NCBI RefSeq assembly: GCF_023062595.1
Contig: NZ_JALLAN010000001.1
Location: 186,001 to 250,000 of the forward strand
Direction of reading: 5' to 3'
DNA length: 64,000 nt
From: Arthrobacter rhizosphaerae
Lineage (GTDB): Bacteria > Actinomycetota > Actinomycetes > Actinomycetales > Micrococcaceae
Made by a program: the position numbers and the translations under genes. Below the pieces are notes generated by a model that saw only the letters and a list, made by a program, of their open reading frames with translations, was not told the DNA's origin and searched no databases. Below are positions 1 through 7,827 of the stretch, piece after piece (positions within the stretch are counted from its first letter, which is position 1; each line of letters opens with the position of its first letter).

Positions 1-337
1 CGAGGACCTCGAACTGTGTGAACTTCGAGCCCGGAGTACTCAGCGCCGCGCGGCCGAACGTGCGCAGGTCCGAGTGCCCGACCAGGGGAGTGGTGAATGA
101 GGCTGCGAGGTGATTGTAGAAGTCATCCTCGACGACGATCCTGAGGGCATCAGCATCAGCCTCGGGTACCTTCGGCGTGGCGCGTGAGGTGCTCACCACC
201 GCAGAGGGCAGATCGATTGCGTCGAAGACCTCCTTGCCGTTCACTTCGCCGCGGATGACGCCCTTGACGTAGCCGTTACCGACATCGATGCCGCCGGTGA
301 GCTCAATGGTTTTCTCGGTGGTGCTGTTGCTGCTCAT
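1..337 (-). CDS. parM: ParM/StbA-type actin-like partition ATPase, N-terminal part, runs off the window
   Basis: From an ATG at 337-335 the minus-strand frame stays open to the window edge, giving 112 residues. Residues 13-25 read LTGGIDVGNGYVK, the phosphate-1 loop (DxGNGxxK) typical of ParM, StbA and Alp actin-like proteins. AGAAGGA lies just upstream of the start. In this family the protein polymerises with ATP and pushes sister plasmids apart, with ParR tying the filament to the centromere. The ParR-like gene lies 48 bp upstream on the same strand, as in parMRC operons. The phosphate-2 and adenosine motifs are outside the window, so catalytic integrity cannot be judged. Assignment rests on the N-terminal motif plus context. 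Confidence 0.75.
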   Translation of the reverse strand, partial: MSSNSTTEKTIELTGGIDVGNGYVKGVIRGEVNGKEVFDAIDLPSAVVSTSRATPKVPEADADALRIVVEDDFYNHLAASFTTPLVGHSDLRTFGRAALSTPGSKFTQFEVL

Positions 338-385
338 GGTCTGTGTCCTTCTCGTTCAGGTGTTCGTTGTCTCAGGAAGTACGGA

Positions 386-820
386 TCAGTGGGTGAGGAA
401 GGCATCCAACCCGGATGGGGCGGCCTTCACGACTGGCGGCTCGGGGCGCTGCGCGGGTGTCTCGATGAATGGTTCTTCATCAACCTCGGCCGGCTCGGTG
501 CCGACCTGCGCTGCCTCCTCGGTCACAGCCTGCACCTCGGCTTGAGCAGGAACTGGAACCCCGGTGTTGGCTGTGCCTGCTTCGGGTTCAGCGCCAGTGC
601 CCTGGAACTCGGACTCGCTCTGCGGCGGGCGGCCCCGGCGGGGCAGCTGCTCGATGGGCCTGTTCACGACGTCGATGTAGCCGTCCCGCTGAATGGACTC
701 GCGGATCAGCAGCTGCAGGGATTGCGAGATGTCGTTCTGCGTATCCAGCCACTGGTTCGTCGACACGTCCACGCGCGGGACGCTCCAGCGCAGGCGGCGC
801 GGCTCAGCAGGCTTCGTCAT
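386..820 (-). CDS. ParR-like ribbon-helix-helix centromere-binding protein
   Basis: A 144-residue protein encoded directly upstream of the ParM-like gene. Residues ~10-47 (RLRWSVPRVDVS... then NDISQSLQLLIRESIQRDG) look like a short beta-strand followed by two helices, the ribbon-helix-helix pattern of ParR/AlfB proteins. A short basic PRRGRPP patch follows, and then a long Pro/Glu/Ala-rich linker with no predicted fold. The conserved-looking C-terminal end (LDAFLTH) could be the piece that contacts the actin filament, as in ParR. The start is preceded by AGGGGGTG. Upstream DNA carries the repeats that would be its target. The family call is inference from fold pattern and operon position; it could also be another RHH regulator. 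Confidence 0.6.
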   Translation of the reverse strand: MTKPAEPRRLRWSVPRVDVSTNQWLDTQNDISQSLQLLIRESIQRDGYIDVVNRPIEQLPRRGRPPQSESEFQGTGAEPEAGTANTGVPVPAQAEVQAVTEEAAQVGTEPAEVDEEPFIETPAQRPEPPVVKAAPSGLDAFLTH

Positions 821-948
821 GATTCACACCCCCTGGCGCAGTCGTGCTGGTGGCCTTGCTTGCAGTCATCACGGACCCCTCTCGTGCGTGGTCCGCGATG
901 AATATCACCATTCGCGGCCCTTTCGACTCATCTATCAGTTATTAGTCT

Positions 949-990
949 ATGGTCTTTCAATGGTCTCTACAAGGACCAGTGAAAGACCAT
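949..990. repeat. Perfect 11-bp inverted repeat upstream of the ParR-like gene
   Basis: ATGGTCTTTCA (949-959) and TGAAAGACCAT (980-990) are perfect inverted arms around 20 bp. It lies about 130 bp upstream of the ParR-like start, where an autoregulatory operator or the promoter-proximal end of a centromere would be expected. Confidence 0.6.
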
Positions 991-1069
991 CGTGAGTCCA
1001 TGGCTGAATGCGGCAGAAATCGAGGCATCGGAGCACTGGGCTGGCCTTGGTTCCGACAGCGCCACCGGC

Positions 1070-1392
1070 AGGACCCGAATAAGTCCAGTGCCGGGCCAGC
1101 GCCTTCGGGCGCGCTGGCCCGGCCGAGGTCTCACCCGGGACCGGCACTCGGTCCCATACAGGCCGCCCCAAGACCCCGATCAGTCCACGGTCTGACACAG
1201 GTCCGGCAGGCGTCTTGATGCGGTGCCGCCGCGCCCATGAAAAGACCCCGATCAGTCCACTCTTGAAATGCAGTCCGCTGAAGACCTTCAAGAGACCAGC
1301 ACAGGACCACCAGTGCACCGACGCGAGCCCCGAGGAGCGCCTAGGGCCACTCAATAGGTTGTGAATGGTCTGTCTGGACTTATGCGGGTCCT
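1070..1392. repeat. Four copies of a 19-bp repeat, candidate parC centromere
   Basis: Copies read AGGACCCGAATAAGTCCAG (1070-1088), AAGACCCCGATCAGTCCAC (1170-1188 and, identical, 1242-1260), and an inverted copy at 1374-1392 whose complement differs from the first at one position. Most copies carry GGAC...GTCC inverted ends, a common form for ribbon-helix-helix sites. A strong stem (1091-1100 with 1113-1122 and beyond) lies between copies one and two. The position just upstream of parR-parM fits a centromere. Confidence 0.6.
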
Positions 1393-2122
1393 GACTGCGT
1401 CTTTGTCGCGTCACGGTGCAGCCACGACAAGACATGATCTGTCCGCGCCGAGGCCACGCTCAGTCTTGCTGTTTCGTCGCAATCGGGGCGATGAGCTGTG
1501 TGCAGGAGCCCGCCGGCGACCCCTCGAGGCACTGCTTGGAACGCCGGCGGAGAGAGCCTGGTCAGATATCGGTGCAGGGCTGCTGCGCAAGCGTTACAGA
1601 TGGCGTCACCGACTCGTCGTGGGGCCCGCAGGGAGAGCAGAGGGAAAGGCGTGAAGGGGTGTAGGCCCCCGCAGGCAACGAGAGGGTGAGGACTCCCGTT
1701 CCTGGAGCGACGTCATCCGGCTCACGCCTGGAACCGATGGAGGGACGCCGCTCCAGGAACGTACTCCTCGTGGAAGCCCCAGACGACTCGGCGACGCTGG
1801 AGGAAGCAATGCTGAAAGGAACTAGGGCAGTTGCTCGTATCCAGGAAGGATCTCTCTTTCTGATGCGTCCACGAGGCAGCGGCCTGGCGGCGCTCGTCGA
1901 GGACTCGCGCAAGCGCTCGTCAGTGGGCGCGGGCGCGGCAGGGGAGTGAGAGCCGGGCCGGAACGTGCACCGACGAGGGAGCGTGGGGAGCCCGCCTCGG
2001 ACGCGGTGCGACATGTGCTGGCACGACGCTGAAACACAGCCGGACCAGCACGGTGCAACCACGATACAGAGCAGTGCGACAAGTGCATCAACCTGTCGAT
2101 GCAGTGCTGTGACCACAGGGTT

Positions 2123-2717
2123 ATCCACAGCCTGACGCGACGGGGTCGCGGTGTGGGAAGACCGCTGCGCGCCATGTCTGATGCGCCTGCGGCAGCACAG
2201 TGTGACAGTGCAGTGACCGGGCTGCGCCCGTCGTCGCTGGCGCTCCGTGTGAGGACCCGTACGGGTAGCGGCTCGTACCTCGCCATGGAGCTGAAGAAGC
2301 ACCCGTACGGCGTTGCCACGGTCGGCAAAAGGGCTGTACAGCCAAAAGCAGCTATATCCAAGGGAAACGACATGACCCGTACACCCGCTGCGCGGATGAG
2401 AGGGGGTGTACGGGTCAAGGGTGTACGGGTCGTTTCCCCTGATGTTCCAGGCTTCCGCTAAAGCTCCAGCCGTGGAACAGCGAGACGAACGGCAAGAAGG
2501 AAAAAGGGCATAAGGGAACCTGGCAACAGCGGTCCTGCGGACCCTCCGCTTCGCTCCGGTCTCTTGCTGCGCTTCGAGACGCTGTTGGTCGGCATAGCCG
2601 ACGGGTTCCACCGCTCGCTTCGCTCGTTGGCCCGTCAGTCGCTGCGCTCCCTCCGGCTATGCCCAGCGCTGCGCTTGAGTGGTGGATGCCCACCGCCGCC
2701 CGCTGCAGTTGTCCACA
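2123..2717. other. Candidate replication origin with two DnaA boxes
   Basis: TTATCCACA at 2123-2131 is the classical DnaA box and TTGTCCACA at 2709-2717 is the form preferred in high-GC actinobacteria. Between them lie the ACCCGTAC repeats (2255-2430) and part of a hairpin-rich tract. Two boxes alone would be weak evidence; combined with iteron-like repeats, absence of genes and closeness to the partition locus an origin role is plausible. Confidence 0.45.
2255..2430. repeat. ACCCGTAC / GTACGGGT iteron-like cluster
   Basis: The octamer occurs as a perfect 12-bp palindrome ACCCGTACGGGT (2255-2266), then at 2301-2308, 2375-2382 (forward), 2408-2415 and 2423-2430 (reverse). The last copies form a large inverted repeat: GGGAAACGA...CCCGTACACCC (2362-2386) against GGGTGTACGGGTCGTTTCCC (2419-2438), the left arm carrying a 5-bp insertion. 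Suits a dimeric initiator or repressor. Confidence 0.6.
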
Positions 2718-2850
2718 GGTGGACCCCGCAGCAAAAGGAGGCGACGGCGGTGGATCGCCTGGCGCTGCGCGCCAGGCTCATCCGAGAAGGACGGCCCATC
2801 GGCCGGGTCGCTGCGCGACCCAATCGGATCAGATCCCTGGAAGAGGGATC
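2591..2850. repeat. Run of stem-loops in the origin region
   Basis: Perfect stems: GGCATAGCCG (2591-2600) with CGGCTATGCC (2654-2663); GCCTGGCGC (2757-2765) with GCGCCAGGC (2769-2777); GGGTCG (2805-2810) with CGACCC (2816-2821); GATCCCT (2832-2838) with AGGGATC (2844-2850). None has a T-tract, so they are not ordinary terminators. Single-strand initiation or replication-related structure is possible. Confidence 0.5.
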
Positions 2851-3434
2851 AATGGGCCGTCAGGCCAGCAGAGCTGGCACGGGAGCTGTGCCGAACATCG
2901 AGTCCCCGCGGGTCCCACAGGGCCCCGCGTCGATGCCCGACACCTGCATCCCAATGACAGAAGAGGCATCGCCGTAAGCGGGATCATCACGAAGCCAAAC
3001 ATCTGCGACAGGGTCAGAAGGGGAGCCGATCAGCCAAGCCGATGTCAGCCAACAGCTCACCGACAGGCTCGGCCGCGCGATTGATCCCAGTGCCGTCGCG
3101 AGGATGTGGAGCCTTGAATGTACCGTGCGCCTCGGACAAGACGTCGGAGATCACAGTCCTGCCCGGAGTGCAGTTGGGCACCACTCTCTCAGAGTTGGAT
3201 GGCATCGACAGGAGCATTTGCAGCCCTGGAAGAGAACGTCGATAAAAGGGGATCAACCGCGCACTTGGCGAAACGCGCCACTCGCACAGGGCACAAACGT
3301 GCCGATCAACAGCGAGTGCGACCCAATGCTTTCGAAGCTTTCCAAGTCGACCAGGCCTGATGCCTGACCACTCGAATCATTCCGCGAATCATTTCTCTAA
3401 TGTCACCTGACGCCATAACGCGAGGAGCCCCAAC

Positions 3435-3734
3435 ATGACCTCACTAACTCCTTATGACACCGGCGATCGTTGCAAGGCCAGACCCTGGGTCCCCTCCGGG
3501 ACAAAGGTCTCCGAAGCGATCCCGGCCGATAGTTTCGGCAAGGTTGACTTCGACAACGATGAAGGCAGCACTGTCTGCGTCGTGCATGTAGAGCGCCGAA
3601 AGGACGGCCGTCACATCGTCCACATCCAACCCTTGTGTGACGATACCGAGCTCGATGTAGTCGTTGACGTCGATCGAGCAAACGCACAGGGAACCAATGT
3701 CGATGCAACGACCAGCAGAGGCGACCGCCCATGA
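3435..3734 (+). CDS. Small acidic protein of unknown function
   Basis: A 99-residue product with no recognised domain. Its start is well supported by GAGGAG at 3422-3427, eight bases before the ATG. The middle (CVVHVERRKDGRHIVHIQP) looks like paired beta-strands, and the C-terminus is polar and probably disordered. There is no signal peptide, membrane segment or metal-binding cysteine pattern. The stop codon overlaps the start of the SLOG-domain gene by four bases (ATGA), so the two are translationally coupled and likely work together or are at least made in fixed ratio. It is the first gene after the origin-like region, transcribed away from it. Confidence 0.6.
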   Translation: MTSLTPYDTGDRCKARPWVPSGTKVSEAIPADSFGKVDFDNDEGSTVCVVHVERRKDGRHIVHIQPLCDDTELDVVVDVDRANAQGTNVDATTSRGDRP

Positions 3735-4225
3735 GTTCAACGTTCTCCCATACCCTGCTGATCACCGGCGCGCGCACCTGGAGCGACGAGCTTGCTATGC
3801 GAGCCGCTTTCAACGAGGCCTGGTGCATCTGGGGAATCTCTAAGGTCGCCCGGCCACTGCTGATCTCTGGGCACTGCCCAAAAGGGGCCGATGCCATGGC
3901 CGAGCGGCTGTGGCGCACCGCAGGTTTCGATGTACTTGAGGTCCCTGCCGACTGGGACGCCCACGGTGGAGGGGCAGGATTCAAGCGCAACAGCGGGATG
4001 GTGAGGATCGCGCGATCGCTGCGAGAGCAGGGGAGCGAGGTGCTGTGCGCGGCGTTCCTCGACGTGTGCACCAAGCAGAACTGCCCGCAGCTCCGACGTC
4101 AGCAGCTTGCACCGATGGTTGCCGGCCATTTCTCGCACGGCACCACGCACTGTAGATCAGAGGCCCGATCTGCCGGGATTCGCACGATCGACGTCCTGCC
4201 AGCGGCGCAGCGGCCCGCAAGCTGA
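3731..4225 (+). CDS. SLOG-domain protein (DUF2493 type)
   Basis: A 164-residue protein. It opens with a beta-strand and LLITGARTW, followed by LLISGHCPKGADAMAERLW at ~45-63 and a FKRNSGMV motif at ~88-95. These are the nucleotide-binding signatures of the Rossmann-like SLOG superfamily (DUF2493/YAcAr branch), seen in DprA-like proteins and in predicted nucleotide-sensing systems of phages and plasmids. The last ~40 residues are less conserved in appearance. It is coupled to the small upstream gene by a 4-base overlap and ends at a bidirectional terminator. The ligand is unknown; the fold call is confident, the role is not. Confidence 0.75.
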   Translation: MSSTFSHTLLITGARTWSDELAMRAAFNEAWCIWGISKVARPLLISGHCPKGADAMAERLWRTAGFDVLEVPADWDAHGGGAGFKRNSGMVRIARSLREQGSEVLCAAFLDVCTKQNCPQLRRQQLAPMVAGHFSHGTTHCRSEARSAGIRTIDVLPAAQRPAS

Positions 4226-4236
4226 CTCCGGATGCG

Positions 4237-4272
4237 CGAAGAGCCCTGCAGCAGATACTGCAGGGCTCTTCG
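4237..4272. terminator. Bidirectional terminator between convergent genes
   Basis: A 15-bp stem (arms 4237-4251 and 4258-4272, core GAGCCCTGCAG/CTGCAGGGCTC) between the SLOG gene and the Lsr2 gene that converge on it. Confidence 0.75.
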
Positions 4273-4339
4273 TCGATGAATGATTGGTGCCCAAACGCCT
4301 TTCGGGAAGATGGCCGAAGATGTTGGGAATTCGAACTGA

Positions 4340-4675
4340 CTACTTGGACCGTTCGATGTTGTGTGCCTCGTCATAGGCCTTCTGGACCATCTTCGGAATG
4401 CGCCCGTAAGGCGGTACTTCGAAGTTGTTTTGGCGGCCCCATTCGCGGATCTGCTCCCGTTCCTCGGGCGTGGTCTCGGGCACGAGTCGTTTCTTCTCAC
4501 CCTTACCTGTGGCCTTTCTGCCCTTGGTGGCATAGCGCTCAAGTGTCTTCTCGAGTTCCTCCCTCTCTTCATCGGTCAGGTCTATCTCAAACCAGGTGTC
4601 CTTCAGTCCGAAGGTCACCGTGGCTGCGCCTGCCTTACCACTGATATCTGACTCAATTACTTTTCGCATCGCCAT
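4340..4675 (-). CDS. lsr2: Lsr2 family nucleoid-associated / xenogeneic silencing protein
   Basis: A 111-residue protein with both Lsr2 parts. The N-terminal oligomerisation region is FGLKDTWFEIDLTDEEREEL at ~22-42, and the C-terminal DNA-binding region is EREQIREWGRQNNFEVPPYGRIP at ~72-95. Chromosomal Lsr2 carries RGR in the AT-hook-like loop that enters the minor groove of AT-rich DNA. Here the first arginine is replaced, giving YGR, so affinity or sequence preference may differ. Lsr2 is the actinobacterial H-NS analogue, and plasmid-borne copies often act as stealth proteins that moderate expression of the incoming DNA. It is transcribed divergently from the RecJ-like gene across a 206-bp gap. 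Confidence 0.88.
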   Translation of the reverse strand: MAMRKVIESDISGKAGAATVTFGLKDTWFEIDLTDEEREELEKTLERYATKGRKATGKGEKKRLVPETTPEEREQIREWGRQNNFEVPPYGRIPKMVQKAYDEAHNIERSK

Positions 4676-4881
4676 ACTTCGCAGGATAAACCATCCACAC
4701 CCCTATAGAGAAGCCTTTCGGCCTGAGTACCCGATACGCCTGTCGAATGGCCTCGTTATGGCCATAAAACGCTGCTATACGAGCATGAACAACATGCCGC
4801 ACTGCTAAAATCACACTGCCAGCGGGAGCCACTTTCACCACCGCTGAACCATCACCATCGAACCAATCGAGAGGCCCCGCA

Positions 4882-6807
4882 ATGACCACACTCCAGACCG
4901 TCGATGACTACCCCCTGTCTCAGGAAGACGTTGATCTTTTCGCCCTGATGTGCCAGCGCCGCGGTTGGTCCGATGAATACCTCCGCGAGATCGAATCCGC
5001 CGAACACGACGAACTCCTGGGCCTGGCCGAAATGGTCGAGGCGCTGGAGGACGCGCGCGCCGCAGGCAGGAAGATCACGATCGCCCCCGACTTCGACATG
5101 GACGGCATCTCCTCCGGAGTACTCGGCTATGCCGGTCTCTCCGAACTCGGTTTCGATGTCGAGCTGCACGTGCCGGACTACCGCCGCGGCCACGACCTCG
5201 CCCCGGAGGACATCGCCGAGATCGCCGCGAAATGGCCGGATACCAGTGTCCTGCTCACCTGCGACGGCGGAGTGAACTCCCATCGCGGGATCGCGGCGGC
5301 CCGGGACCTGGGTTGGACGACCCTGGTGACCGACCATCATGAGGAGCTCGCGCCCGGGTCGACCGCCGACATCACCGTTGACCCGTGTCGGATCGATGAG
5401 ACCTACGCCCACACCGGTATCTGCGGAGCACACGTGCTCTACCAGGTGATCGAGGCCTACGCACGCGTCCATCAGCCAGAAAAGCTTTGGGAAGTCCGCT
5501 TGCTGCGCCTCTTCGCCGGCTTGGGTACCGTCTCCGACGTCATGCCTGTCCTATATGAGAACCGACAACTGGTGCGCGACTCACTCTCAATCGCACGCCT
5601 GTTGTACGCGCCCGCGCCGCGGACGATCCCCACTCCCTGGGGCTTCGACCCGGACCCTGAAGCAATCGACGTCGAGCAGGCCACGCTGATGCAGCTGCTT
5701 CGCATCGACCAGCACCACCCGGTCTTCATCCGGGCCTTCCAGGGTTTCGCGGTCCTCCTGAAAGCTTTCGGACGGGCTGGCAAGGTCCGCGACGTCGACA
5801 GCCTCGACGAGGGCTTCTACGGGTTCTACGTCGCGCCGGCGATGAACTGCCCCCGTCGGACAGGTGATCCTCTCGAACCCTGCTTCGAAGTTTTCACCGC
5901 GCCCGACCAGAACTCCATGCTGGAGGCTGCGCACAAGGTCATCGCAACCAACGAGAAGCGCAAGCAGCTTGTCGAAGTCCACCTGCAGGAGCTCGCGGGC
6001 GATGACCAGCCGCTGGCTCCCTGGGTGTACTTCTCGGAAGCCTATCCGGGCATGTATGGCCTGCTGGCAAATCAAATGATGGAACGCCAGGGCCATCCGG
6101 TCGTCGTGCTCAACCGTCCTTCCGGACCGGACGACTTCGTCAGCGGCTCCGGCCGGGCCCCGTTCTGGTTCAACATCATTGACACCCTGGAACCGCAGAA
6201 CGGCATGCGCGCCATTGGCCACCAGCAGGCGTGCGGCGTCAAGGTCGACCGGGCCGAATTGCTCGATGAGCTCGTCGACACGCTTCAGGCAGCCACGCAG
6301 GTAGCTCTGCTGGCAGTCGACCCGAACGAGCGACGCGCCGACCTTGTGCTCGGCCCCGACGCCGACTGCGACGCAGGCCTCGACGACCTTGAACCGTTGG
6401 TGGGCTTTGTCCGCCGGATTGAGACTCTGCGGCCCTTCGGCCAGGGATTCGTCGAGCCGGTTGTTGAGATCGCGATCGAGCCTCTGGGTCTGCGCGTGGA
6501 TCGCATCGGCTCAGACGCCGACTGCGAACACGATCGTGTTGACGCCAACATGATGATGAACGCCCGCGGATACCGTGTGTGCCGACTGTGCAAGAAGCAC
6601 TTGCGGTTGGTCACCCGCTCGGGACTGTCCTGCCTGTGGTGGAACGTCGCCGAGGAGAAGGAGCCGGAGCTCGTACAGCTGACGAAATCCGCCAGCCGCA
6701 CGGAGATCGGGACGCTGCGCTTCATCGCGAAGCTGCAACTGAACACCTTCCGTGGCGAGACACGGGTCCAGGCCATCATCGACCAGCAGATCACCGAGTC
6801 TGCCTGA
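4882..6807 (+). CDS. RecJ-like DHH-family single-strand exonuclease with a zinc-finger-like insert
   Basis: A 641-residue protein. DHH phosphoesterase motifs are in order: DFDMDG at ~71-76, TCDGG at ~127-131, TDHHE at ~151-155 and GTVSDVMPV at ~215-223. A DHHA1-like region follows, with ACGVK near 453. This is the RecJ arrangement: a Mn-dependent 5'-3' single-strand exonuclease used in recombination, mismatch repair and clearing stalled forks. Unusual is a segment near 548-575 (DCEH ... CRLCKKHL) with four metal-ligand-like residues, inside what should be the C-terminal region. A RecJ on a plasmid suggests self-sufficiency in replication and repair. The start is chosen at the ATG; an upstream SD is not strong. 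Confidence 0.85.
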   Translation: MTTLQTVDDYPLSQEDVDLFALMCQRRGWSDEYLREIESAEHDELLGLAEMVEALEDARAAGRKITIAPDFDMDGISSGVLGYAGLSELGFDVELHVPDYRRGHDLAPEDIAEIAAKWPDTSVLLTCDGGVNSHRGIAAARDLGWTTLVTDHHEELAPGSTADITVDPCRIDETYAHTGICGAHVLYQVIEAYARVHQPEKLWEVRLLRLFAGLGTVSDVMPVLYENRQLVRDSLSIARLLYAPAPRTIPTPWGFDPDPEAIDVEQATLMQLLRIDQHHPVFIRAFQGFAVLLKAFGRAGKVRDVDSLDEGFYGFYVAPAMNCPRRTGDPLEPCFEVFTAPDQNSMLEAAHKVIATNEKRKQLVEVHLQELAGDDQPLAPWVYFSEAYPGMYGLLANQMMERQGHPVVVLNRPSGPDDFVSGSGRAPFWFNIIDTLEPQNGMRAIGHQQACGVKVDRAELLDELVDTLQAATQVALLAVDPNERRADLVLGPDADCDAGLDDLEPLVGFVRRIETLRPFGQGFVEPVVEIAIEPLGLRVDRIGSDADCEHDRVDANMMMNARGYRVCRLCKKHLRLVTRSGLSCLWWNVAEEKEPELVQLTKSASRTEIGTLRFIAKLQLNTFRGETRVQAIIDQQITESA

Positions 6808-6826
6808 ACCAAGAAAGGAGGCGGGT

Positions 6827-7651
6827 ATGGCCGCTCCATCAACCAAGTCCCGGCTCCTCGCTGTCGTGTGGTGCTTCCTCATGCCTCTTGGTGTGATCGG
6901 CGGATATCTGGGCGTGGGCTTCGCGGTGGTCGCCGCAGTGGGCGAGCCGATCCTCGGGACCATAGTGCTCGGAGGTGTCGTGTTCCTGCTCGTCGGCGCA
7001 GCCAGGTTGCTGCGTCCCGGGTGGCTCGCTTACGAGCCGGCCGCCCGGCCGCTGCCCGAGACGCCGCGCTTGACCAGGATGGTACTCGGGGGTCTCGCCC
7101 TGGCATTCCTCGCCGGTCAGTCACTGGCACTGTGGCTCTACTCCCTGGGAGGGTCGACGGGTTTCGACCAGTCAGTCCAGGCCCGTCAGGACGCCGGAGT
7201 TATCGCCGCCCTGCTGCTTGCCCTGGTCGCTGCGCCATTGGCCGAAGAAATGCTCTTCCGCGGTCTGCTCTACCCGCTGCTGAGACGACGGATCGGCATC
7301 ATCGGCTCGGTTCTCGTCACAACCACAGTGTTCGGCCTGGTGCACGGAAACGTCGTTCAGTTCGCCTCGACTCTGCCGTTGGCTGTCCTGCTGGCGCTGG
7401 TCTACGAACGCACACGCGTACTCTGGCCATGCGTGCTCATGCACCTGGGTTTCAACCTCGTGGCCACGTTCGTCCCGCCTGTACTGGTCACGCCATTGGC
7501 AAACCCGGTCTCCGCGCTCCTGCTGATCACAGCTTTCCTCGGATGTGCACTCATGCTCTACCGGAAGATTGCGACTCCGACTGTGCTCCTCGCCGACGAA
7601 CCTGCCATGGACATGGGAGACGGTAAGGAAGGCGATCCCAGGACCGTCTAA
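6827..7651 (+). CDS. CPBP-family intramembrane metalloprotease
   Basis: Start at 6827 is supported by AAAGGAGGCG just upstream; an earlier in-frame ATG at 6752 lies inside the RecJ-like gene. The 274-residue protein is mostly membrane segments. It has the CPBP (Abi/Rce1) motifs: EEMLFRG around residues 140-146, GLVHG around 170, and a later HLGFN. These glutamate, arginine and histidine residues form the intramembrane metal site. Family members process prenylated proteins or peptides, and in bacteria they are often linked to bacteriocin immunity or signalling. It follows the RecJ-like gene by 19 bp, so it is probably in the same transcript. Substrate unknown. Confidence 0.85.
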   Translation: MAAPSTKSRLLAVVWCFLMPLGVIGGYLGVGFAVVAAVGEPILGTIVLGGVVFLLVGAARLLRPGWLAYEPAARPLPETPRLTRMVLGGLALAFLAGQSLALWLYSLGGSTGFDQSVQARQDAGVIAALLLALVAAPLAEEMLFRGLLYPLLRRRIGIIGSVLVTTTVFGLVHGNVVQFASTLPLAVLLALVYERTRVLWPCVLMHLGFNLVATFVPPVLVTPLANPVSALLLITAFLGCALMLYRKIATPTVLLADEPAMDMGDGKEGDPRTV

Positions 7652-7686
7652 GCGGCCGGGCTCATCATCCAAGGAACGACGTTGGT

Positions 7687-7801
7687 GCCCTCCGGGCGCT
7701 ACCTCTCGACCTCTCGGTCGAGGGTGCGCACCGGAGGGCTGTTCTCGGGTGACCGGGGTGATCCGGTCACCGGGGGATTGGCTGAAAGAATTTCTTCAGC
7801 C
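7687..7801 (+). promoter_or_regulatory. Three consecutive stem-loops in the leader of the 7828 gene
   Basis: Stem 1 pairs GCCCTCCGG (7687-7695) with CCGGAGGGC (7731-7739) and continues inward through GCGC/GCGC, ACC/GGT and CTCGACC (7705-7711)/GGTCGAG (7716-7722). Stem 2 pairs GGTGACCGG (7748-7756) with CCGGTCACC (7763-7771). Stem 3 pairs GGCTGAA (7780-7786) with TTCAGCC (7795-7801). The next ATG follows 26 bp later. Could be an attenuator, a structured leader RNA or a processed terminator. Confidence 0.5.
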
Positions 7802-7827
7802 AAGCTCTTGAGAGAGGGGGATCCACC

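Larger units (their letters stand above)
821..3434. other. Gene-free region of 2.6 kb: centromere-like repeats, origin-like sites and hairpins
   Basis: No reading frame here has a convincing start, codon pattern or recognisable protein; the many long frames on both strands are what GC-rich non-coding DNA gives. The stretch holds an inverted repeat at 949-990, a family of 19-bp repeats at 1070-1392, a strong stem at 1091-1122, DnaA boxes at 2123 and 2709, an ACCCGTAC cluster at 2255-2430 and a run of hairpins at 2591-2850. I see nothing distinctive in 1400-2100 or 2860-3400. Confidence 0.7.

Noticed and set aside
1562..2611. Long minus-strand frame of 349 codons and several other frames in 950-3370
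   Set aside because: Composition is that of shadow frames in GC-rich DNA, with no ribosome sites and no recognisable protein; the region carries repeats and origin-like sites.
4653..4889. Minus-strand 78-codon frame upstream of lsr2
   Set aside because: It occupies the divergent promoter region of lsr2 and the RecJ-like gene and resembles no protein.
7687..7739. Stem-loop region as a tRNA
   Set aside because: It folds into one long hairpin; there is no T-loop or anticodon arm pattern.
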